The translations under genes were made by a program, and so were the position numbers. The notes below the pieces were generated by a model. That model was not told the origin of the DNA. It did not search any database and saw nothing but the letters and a program-made list of their open reading frames with translations. A stretch of DNA of 22,871 nt from a virus: the IMG/VR virus record IMGVR_UViG_3300027749_000492, positions 1-22,871 of that record. One strand, 5' to 3'. This document shows, one piece after another, positions 5,666 through 12,127 of this stretch (the first letter of the stretch is position 1; every line of letters starts with the position of its first letter).

Positions 5666-5958
5666 GCTTGACCCCAAGGTGTACCAGTTGCTTTAATAGG
5701 ATTCTTCAGCAAAGCAATCTGAGCCGCCAAAGAAGCCTCTGTAGCTGACTTGTCAACAGCGTTCCACACCCATTCCAAAACAGTAGCTTCTGTTAGGTTT
5801 GCGTAGGGTACGGCAGGAGTGCCTTCAGGCCATGAGACTGTTGCGTAGGCAGAGGCAGAGTGTTCTCCATCTACTGCTGTAGCTGTCCAATGGGCTGTAG
5901 TTACAAAGCCATTAGAGACTTCACGATCAAGGGTAGAGATTTTCCAAGTTATGGACAT
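5662..5958 (-). CDS. small conserved phage protein following the tail fibre
   Basis: The 98-residue product starts ITWKISTLDREVSNGFVTTA and continues with a beta-rich, aromatic domain. It ends in a helix (EASLAAQIALLKN) and a short proline tail. This opening and the helix-tail pattern resemble a small domain of unknown function often found beside phage tail fibres (I believe the DUF7936 type). AAAGGA lies seven or eight bases before ATG 5956-5958. It follows the tail fibre by 17 bases, and its stop overlaps the next small gene. It may attach to or help assemble the fibre, but that is context, not evidence. Confidence 0.7.
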   Translation of the reverse strand: MSITWKISTLDREVSNGFVTTAHWTATAVDGEHSASAYATVSWPEGTPAVPYANLTEATVLEWVWNAVDKSATEASLAAQIALLKNPIKATGTPWGQA

Positions 5959-5975
5959 GATGTTTTCCTTTAAGG

Positions 5976-8459
5976 TTAGATGCCTGCGTCTGCAAGGCGT
6001 TTACGAAGTGATTGAATTTCAGCAACAAGGTCAGCAATAACTTCAGAAGTGCTTGCTTGCATTGTTTGGTAAACAGGGTTTCCATTAGCATCTACAGCGT
6101 CTTTTGAACCAGAAACACTGCTTGCATAAACTTCTTGGAATTTATGAGCTAAAAAGCCACGAGTGCGTGAGTTGTCAGATTTTAATTCGTACTCAATAGG
6201 CTCAAGCGCATCAAGACGCTCACCATGTCCTGTAACAGCACCAATTACATTTTTTAATCGGTAATCAGAAGTGATGTTGTAAAGCACACCTGCTGAATTT
6301 ACAGTAACGCTACCAACAGTTGTGTTTGATGCATTTGCAAAAAATATACCCGCATCACCATTTGTTGCAACGCTAAACCATCCTGCCGCTTGGCCTGCTA
6401 CGGCTTTGGAAGCAAAATGAGCATAGGCCGTCGTAGTCCCCACCAGCAAGTTACCGCTTGAGTCTATACGGGCGCGTTCTGAACCAGCAGTAGAAAACGC
6501 CATTGTGTTGGTTGCCGCACCACCACTAATTTTCCAATGCTGAGTAACACCAGTTGTGTTTGATGCAATGTAGTTATAAATAGCACCATTATCATTTTGG
6601 GCTTCAATGTTGATAATAGAAGCGTAGTTTGCTAACTCGGCTTTAACCGTCATGGCCGCATCTATTGCTGTGGTAGTTGCAACAACAAGGCGGTTTGTAC
6701 CAGAGAGTGTTGTAGTACCAATTAACAACTGACCGCCCGACGCAAGACGCATCCGCTCTGTTACTGTATTCGGATATGTGCCTGGGTTTTGTGTTGAAAA
6801 GGTAAGTGAACCTGAATAATTTGAATCAGCAACACACGCAATTTCGGCATGTGAGTTATAACGTGCGCCAGAGTCTGTGTACAGTGCAAAACCAAGAATT
6901 GAACTGTACGATGGGCTACCACCAAATGGGCCGTTGGCATCAAGGTAATAATAAGCGTTGGCGTTAGAAGCTCCTAAACCACGAATAGTTGCGCTTGCCG
7001 AGTTTGTAGTTCCAATTTGCAATCTACCACTAGCATCCAGAGTCATTGCCTGAGTAAAGGTAATGGCGTTTCCTGCTGTGCCTGATGGGGCTATTTTGAA
7101 ACCAAACCCCCCATTTGCAATTTGTATAGCTGAAGCGGCTTGACCAGAAGTTGTATATTTAAATCCGCTTTGATAATAAGCATTACTTCCAATATAAGTG
7201 TCAGCGGTTGCTGCATAATTAGCAAGGAATCCATTTCCAATTTGCAAAGCTACATATGCATTCCAAGCACTAGGAGTAACTCCCAATCCTAGATTGCCTG
7301 AGGAGTTAAGAATAAAAGCATTTGCGTTTGCTGTATTGCCAATACTTAAATCGCCAGAACCTGTAGTCAATCCAATGTACAAATTACCATTAGAAGCCGC
7401 TTCAATGCGTCCAACATTAGTGCCGTTGTAATCGGTATAAATTCCAGAGTTGCCAGAAGTTCTTTTTACATACAAAGCAGAAGCAGGACTACTTGTACCA
7501 ATACCTAGACCTGTGCTGGTTAGGCGCATTTGTTCGGAGTTATTGACGTTAAAAAGAATGTTGTTTCCTGCGGCACTACCAGAAATTTTGATTAAATTTT
7601 TAAGAGAGACACCCGCACCTAATGTTAATGTGTGTGCATCATAGTAAGTAGTTAGATAGGCATCAGAGCCAGCCCCATCCATTGATAATTGAACACCGCC
7701 TGTAGATGTAGCCCAATTTGTCCCCGAATTAACACGAAAATTTGAACCGTCATAAGTAAGCGCAGAACCTGTAGCAAGCGCACTTGATGAAGATGCGTAA
7801 ACAACTCCACCAGAAGTAAAGGATGTCAGTCCTGTGCCGCCATTAGTGGTTGCCAATGTACCCGCAAGAGTTACTGCGCCTGTCGTAGCAGAGGATGGCG
7901 TAAAGCCCGTAGAACCCGCACTAAACGATGCAACAGTAGAGGCTGATGGGTTAAGCAACTGAAACCGTGTGCCATCGTACTCAATTTGATATACACGGCC
8001 ACTCACAATGTCACCCGCAGCCAAAGCCGTAGAACCGAGTTTTGTGATGTTCTTAGCACCCAAACTGTTCAGGTTAATTGTGGCCGCACCCGTATTCGTA
8101 TTAGGCGCAACAAATGAGAACAAATTACCCGTTGCATAAGCGGCAATTGCGGGCGATAACGTACCCACATAAGTGTCTGTTCCTGTTACGGTTGCAATGG
8201 TTGTTGCACCCGCCTGAAGTTGGCCATATTGAGCCGCATCAGTTGCCGCAGTACCCGCGCCCAAACCCGTGATCTTAAATCCCCCTAGAGGGATGTTTGC
8301 GGTTGGGGTTGTTTGTCCATCCTTGGTCAACGCAGTAGATAAACCCGTTGCCAAGTCAGCGGTCAGCAAGTTAAATGCTGTGCTAGTGATGGTTGTGCCT
8401 GTGACAACGGGCTGACCCGCTGTGTTGATATTGAACGTGCCTGAACCGTTGTAACTCAT
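5976..8459 (-). CDS. tail fibre/spike protein with C-terminal peptidase-S74 chaperone
   Basis: This 827-residue protein has an N-terminal virion-attachment-like region (about 1-95, with IPLGGFKITGLGAGTAATDA, common in podovirus fibres). A long Gly/Ser/Thr-rich beta shaft follows, then a C-terminal intramolecular chaperone from about 731 (SDYRLK). Ser731 and Lys736 would form the Ser-Lys dyad that cleaves the chaperone off after trimer folding. A closing helix (VIADLVAEIQSLRKRL) would form the trimeric coiled coil. The shaft carries five copies of a 'xSSGNLxxGTT' motif at about residues 310-325, 383-397, 472-488, 570-586 and 662-678. The fibre should bind the host surface. AAGGAA lies just before the ATG. 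Confidence 0.88.
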   Translation of the reverse strand: MSYNGSGTFNINTAGQPVVTGTTITSTAFNLLTADLATGLSTALTKDGQTTPTANIPLGGFKITGLGAGTAATDAAQYGQLQAGATTIATVTGTDTYVGTLSPAIAAYATGNLFSFVAPNTNTGAATINLNSLGAKNITKLGSTALAAGDIVSGRVYQIEYDGTRFQLLNPSASTVASFSAGSTGFTPSSATTGAVTLAGTLATTNGGTGLTSFTSGGVVYASSSSALATGSALTYDGSNFRVNSGTNWATSTGGVQLSMDGAGSDAYLTTYYDAHTLTLGAGVSLKNLIKISGSAAGNNILFNVNNSEQMRLTSTGLGIGTSSPASALYVKRTSGNSGIYTDYNGTNVGRIEAASNGNLYIGLTTGSGDLSIGNTANANAFILNSSGNLGLGVTPSAWNAYVALQIGNGFLANYAATADTYIGSNAYYQSGFKYTTSGQAASAIQIANGGFGFKIAPSGTAGNAITFTQAMTLDASGRLQIGTTNSASATIRGLGASNANAYYYLDANGPFGGSPSYSSILGFALYTDSGARYNSHAEIACVADSNYSGSLTFSTQNPGTYPNTVTERMRLASGGQLLIGTTTLSGTNRLVVATTTAIDAAMTVKAELANYASIINIEAQNDNGAIYNYIASNTTGVTQHWKISGGAATNTMAFSTAGSERARIDSSGNLLVGTTTAYAHFASKAVAGQAAGWFSVATNGDAGIFFANASNTTVGSVTVNSAGVLYNITSDYRLKNVIGAVTGHGERLDALEPIEYELKSDNSRTRGFLAHKFQEVYASSVSGSKDAVDANGNPVYQTMQASTSEVIADLVAEIQSLRKRLADAGI

Positions 8460-8468
8460 TTTGTTTCC

Positions 8469-10532
8469 TTATCTGCCGTATTGGTCAAGGTTTTGCCCAA
8501 TGATTGAACCCGCACCCGTTTGAATTTGTGTTGATCGTTTGTTAAGAGCTTCGATCAATTTCTTTGTGTTTTCAACTTCTAACTGCCCCGTTGGGCCACG
8601 CAATAACAGCATTTTAGCTAGTTCATTGCGGGTTGTCTCAGGCATTTGATTGATTACTTGACCAATTCTATTTTTAACATTAGCCGCCTCACCCGCAGCC
8701 GCCAATGGGTTGCCTGTGGCCGCATTAGCCACCGCTTTACCCGCAGCCATAGTCGTTGGCATCACGCCCAAATCTTCAGCGCCTGCCATCCTAGAGAAAG
8801 TACCCGAACCCCTTCCGACTTGCTCTAAAGGCTTCAATCGAGCTTCTTTGGCCACATCTTGAGCAAACCTTTGGTAGTTGTCACCAAATATTTCTTTCAG
8901 TCTGTTACTTGTGGCGGGTTCTTTCCACATCTTGAGCAAAGAAGTCTGACCCGCTTCTGTGCCTACTTTGTCTTTTAAAGACTGCAACGCACCTATGCGG
9001 AAAGCCTCCAATTCGCTTTTTGACATATTGCCCATTAAGTCCGACAAAGCAATATCATCTTGCTTCATGGCCGTTCTGCCCTTAACCACAGCATTACTCA
9101 ACTGTGATGGCCCTGCATACGCATCTAAGGCTTGACGGTAGATTGAGCCGTTCTTATCTGCGGGAGACAAAGCTGCAAGTTTGTCTGTCAATGCCACTCG
9201 CAAATCGTCATATGCTCGGCTTGTATTTGTCGCCTCGCCAAACTTACCACGGGCTGATTCACCCATGTCATAAAGTGATTGTTTAACAACATCCAAAACC
9301 TTCAAAGGTACATCATCGCCCGCCTTTAGCTTAGAAATGTCAATCGGCAACTGTCTGTTCAATTGCGTCAACAACTCAGCCTTACCATGCGCAGATGTTG
9401 AGGCTTGAATCAACTTTTGCAATTCAGGGTCAACTCTTAAAGACACATTTTCAAGTTGTTGATACAAAGGCGTTGCCGCTGCTTTCTTAGCCGCATCCAA
9501 CGCTTCCAATGTGGCCGTAAAGCCCTTACCCTGAGTGCCTAAAGCCTCGTCAGCCGCATTTGCAAGGCGTTCAGGTCTAAATGTCTGTTGCTCACGAATT
9601 CTGCGCTCTACGAGCGTTTTAGCTTGACCAGGCATTGAGGCCAACACATCCAACTGAGACAACGCACTTGGGCCACCCGCTTGTGCAATGCTTGCGTTAG
9701 GGTTTAAGCCCATTTCACGATGAACACGCAACAAAACAGAGTTTGAGCCGTCTGCACTTGAACCACGTTGTAAGGCTTGAGCAAGTTTAAGCCGAGCCGC
9801 ATCTACCGCTGCTTCAGGGATATACCTTTGGGCAACATTGCTACCCACGTTATAAATGCCTTGTCCTGTGCCTGATAAAACACCACCTGAAGCCGCAGAA
9901 ATTGCACCTTTTTTGGCAATATCTGCCGCATAATCTGCGGGGTTTAGAACGGGGTTAATGTCAGATGCACCAGCGGCAGAAATAGTGCCTTGTGTACCCG
10001 CCATTTTTGCGGCCATTGCCATTTTCTGTGCCGCAGACAACGCTTCTGCTGTTTGAGCCGCTTTGCTTGTCATCCCCAAAGGAGTGAGCAATAGTGGCAA
10101 ACCACCAACCGCTTCGCTCACAAATGCAGTTTTAGGATTAGTTTCCCTAAATTGCTCATTAACCCCTTTAATGTAATCACGGGTATTAGCGTAAGTTTCT
10201 GTCGGGTTTGCATTAAGGCCATGTTGCAAAATGTCCATGCCCGCAGCGCCAGCACCCGCAATCTTTGGGGCAAAGTTAAAAGTCAAACCTTGAGCCGCTG
10301 CCAAACCAATTTTGCTTGGCAAAGATAAGTCAGCTTGGCGACCTTCCACCATAGCGGGGGATTCAACTGTTTTTTCTACTGCGGGTTCAGAGGCCATGCC
10401 CCTCAAATCTATTTTTACAGGCGTTTGAGCAATCTTGACAACAGCCGCATTGATTTGGTCATCCGACATTGAAACAGGAAAGTTAACAGGCCCATAATTG
10501 GGAATCTCTACGGTTTTAAATGCTTCAGCCAT
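8469..10532 (-). CDS. large internal virion/ejection-type protein (687 aa)
   Basis: The protein opens with a small domain, VEIPNYGPVNFPVSMSDDQI (8-27), a pattern often seen at the start of phage internal virion proteins. An Ala/Gly-rich segment follows with GLTFNFAPKIAGAGAAG and NTRDYIKGVNEQFRETNP, then hydrophobic stretches (GGLPLLLTPLG; AQKMAMAAKMAG). The C-terminal two-thirds is mostly helical. There is no transglycosylase motif that I can see. It sits between the tail tube and fibre genes with two other large proteins, the place of T7 gp14-gp16, so I infer it is packaged and ejected with the DNA. Its start overlaps the preceding stop (TAATG). Confidence 0.68.
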   Translation of the reverse strand: MAEAFKTVEIPNYGPVNFPVSMSDDQINAAVVKIAQTPVKIDLRGMASEPAVEKTVESPAMVEGRQADLSLPSKIGLAAAQGLTFNFAPKIAGAGAAGMDILQHGLNANPTETYANTRDYIKGVNEQFRETNPKTAFVSEAVGGLPLLLTPLGMTSKAAQTAEALSAAQKMAMAAKMAGTQGTISAAGASDINPVLNPADYAADIAKKGAISAASGGVLSGTGQGIYNVGSNVAQRYIPEAAVDAARLKLAQALQRGSSADGSNSVLLRVHREMGLNPNASIAQAGGPSALSQLDVLASMPGQAKTLVERRIREQQTFRPERLANAADEALGTQGKGFTATLEALDAAKKAAATPLYQQLENVSLRVDPELQKLIQASTSAHGKAELLTQLNRQLPIDISKLKAGDDVPLKVLDVVKQSLYDMGESARGKFGEATNTSRAYDDLRVALTDKLAALSPADKNGSIYRQALDAYAGPSQLSNAVVKGRTAMKQDDIALSDLMGNMSKSELEAFRIGALQSLKDKVGTEAGQTSLLKMWKEPATSNRLKEIFGDNYQRFAQDVAKEARLKPLEQVGRGSGTFSRMAGAEDLGVMPTTMAAGKAVANAATGNPLAAAGEAANVKNRIGQVINQMPETTRNELAKMLLLRGPTGQLEVENTKKLIEALNKRSTQIQTGAGSIIGQNLDQYGR

Positions 10533-12124
10533 TATTCAACCCTTCCTGTTGCGGGATTGTAGGTAGGAATTCGACCTTTGCCCGCTTTGGTAGCGGCATT
10601 GTTCATGCCTGTTTGGATTGCATCTCTGAACTTGGACAATGCGGCTCTGAACGCATCAGGAGACTGCGCTGTTGAGGCTTCTGTCAATGCGGCTGTGGCC
10701 TTTGTACCTTCAATCTCAGAAATAGCGCCAGTTCCCTTCATGCGTTGAACAGCCTCAAGGAAAGCACCACCTTTAACTTGGTCATAAAGGGCTTTAAAGT
10801 CAGCCGCAGGAGTGCCGCTTTGACCTAACTTGTATTCAAAGGGAATCATTGTGCCAACAACATCTTTCAAACCCTTGTGTTCAGGAACAATAACCTTGCC
10901 GTTTGCGTCTTTAACGCCAATCATTTGGTCAATTCCACTAATTAAGGTTTGACCTTGTTGCATCACTTGTGGCAATGCTTGAGCCGCTGCTTGTTGTTCT
11001 TTAATTTGACCAACTTGCAACTCTTGTTGAGCTTTTGGCGACAAGGCGGCAGCCAAAGCCAAATTAGGCGCTGTAGGTTGCGCAACAGGGGGCGCAACGG
11101 GTCTAGGTTGAGGCGGTGCAACTGGTCTTGGTTGTGGCGCTTGCGTTGCGGCTTGTGCAACAGGCTGTGCCAAAGGTTGTGCCAAAGGTTGTTGCACGGG
11201 CTGAACAACGGGTTGCGTAACAGGCTGATTTGCCAAGGGGTTTGGTACTCCGACCTTCATTCCCGAGTTAAAGAACAGATCAGCCGCACTAATATTGAGT
11301 CTTGTCGCATCATTAGTGAGGGTTGCTTTATCTTTTGCGGATAGATTATTAAATGCACGATCAGAAATTTCGCGCTCTTGTGTCAATCTTGCTTGCGTGT
11401 CTGCGCTAACTGAGGGGACTAGTAAAGAGAAGTCTTTGCCGCCTCCCGCTGTAAATGCTTTTAAACTATCAGAAGTGAATTGGGCGGGATTGACATTGCC
11501 AAAAGGAGACTTTGATCCCGCTTTAAACATTTCAGCGCCTGTTGTAGGATTAAATGCAACATCACCTTCTTTAAGCACCAAAGGCGCTTTAGGAGCAAGT
11601 TGGCTCATATACATAGACAGGGCTTGTTGTTGCATACCAGGCGTTTTAAACTCGCCAATCAACGATGGGTCAAGAATACCCGCAGTTTTTGCGGGCATGG
11701 CGGGCATCGTGAACGCTTTTTGTTGGTCAGGTTGCATCTGCGCAAATGATGGCGCAAGGTTTGGATTATCCTCAAAGTCTCGTGCCGTTGGTTCTTGCTT
11801 CATTTCAGGCTTGGCCGCTTGGCCTTGCAAGCCCTGAATTAATCGCTGAATATCAGCAGAAGTATCCGCACGATATTGCTCGCCCAAAGCCTTTTGTTCT
11901 GTTTTTAAGCCCTCTTGGTTTTTATTGACCAAGTACATTTGAAGCACTTTAGCCAAACCTTGAACGGGGCTAATAGGGGCTTGGATGCCTTGATACGAAC
12001 CTGCCTGAATAGGTTCAAATGCTTGCTGTTGGAGAATCTCAGCCATCTTTTGGCGTCTGTCCAACTCTTGCTGTTGCAACTGATAAGGGTTTGCAACATT
12101 AAACTGTTCGTATTGATTAGCCAT
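10532..12124 (-). CDS. internal virion/ejection-type protein with Pro-Gln hinge (530 aa)
   Basis: The product has three parts. Residues 1-100 are Gln-rich and helical (YQLQQQELDRRQKMAEILQQ). Residues 300-353 form a Pro/Gln/Ala/Val linker made of xQPV/xQPL tetrads and two APQPRPV/PPQPRPV copies. Residues 375-530 form a compact helical domain with LISGIDQMIG, YDQVKGGAFLEAVQRMKGTG and ISEIEGTKATAALTEAST, a pattern I associate with phage virion proteins. No enzyme motif is visible. Gene order places it second of three large ejection-type proteins. The linker probably lets the halves move or thread. A GGGG-containing site overlaps the upstream stop. Confidence 0.65.
   Translation of the reverse strand: MANQYEQFNVANPYQLQQQELDRRQKMAEILQQQAFEPIQAGSYQGIQAPISPVQGLAKVLQMYLVNKNQEGLKTEQKALGEQYRADTSADIQRLIQGLQGQAAKPEMKQEPTARDFEDNPNLAPSFAQMQPDQQKAFTMPAMPAKTAGILDPSLIGEFKTPGMQQQALSMYMSQLAPKAPLVLKEGDVAFNPTTGAEMFKAGSKSPFGNVNPAQFTSDSLKAFTAGGGKDFSLLVPSVSADTQARLTQEREISDRAFNNLSAKDKATLTNDATRLNISAADLFFNSGMKVGVPNPLANQPVTQPVVQPVQQPLAQPLAQPVAQAATQAPQPRPVAPPQPRPVAPPVAQPTAPNLALAAALSPKAQQELQVGQIKEQQAAAQALPQVMQQGQTLISGIDQMIGVKDANGKVIVPEHKGLKDVVGTMIPFEYKLGQSGTPAADFKALYDQVKGGAFLEAVQRMKGTGAISEIEGTKATAALTEASTAQSPDAFRAALSKFRDAIQTGMNNAATKAGKGRIPTYNPATGRVE
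11066..11227 (-). repeat. Pro-Gln tandem repeat region inside the 530-aa virion protein
   Basis: This stretch codes for residues 300-353. Tetrads of the type [V/L]xQP recur (TQPV, VQPV, QQPL, AQPL, AQPV), followed by a duplicated PQPRPVAPP unit. At DNA level, GGTTGTGCCAAA appears twice in direct succession on the plus strand. It looks like a slippage-prone, in-frame linker. Confidence 0.8.
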
Positions 12125-12127
12125 GTT

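Noticed and set aside
11295-11837. 180-residue open frame on the plus strand inside the 530-aa virion gene
   Set aside because: It is antisense to a well-supported gene with a ribosome site and coupled neighbours, and has no recognisable domain.
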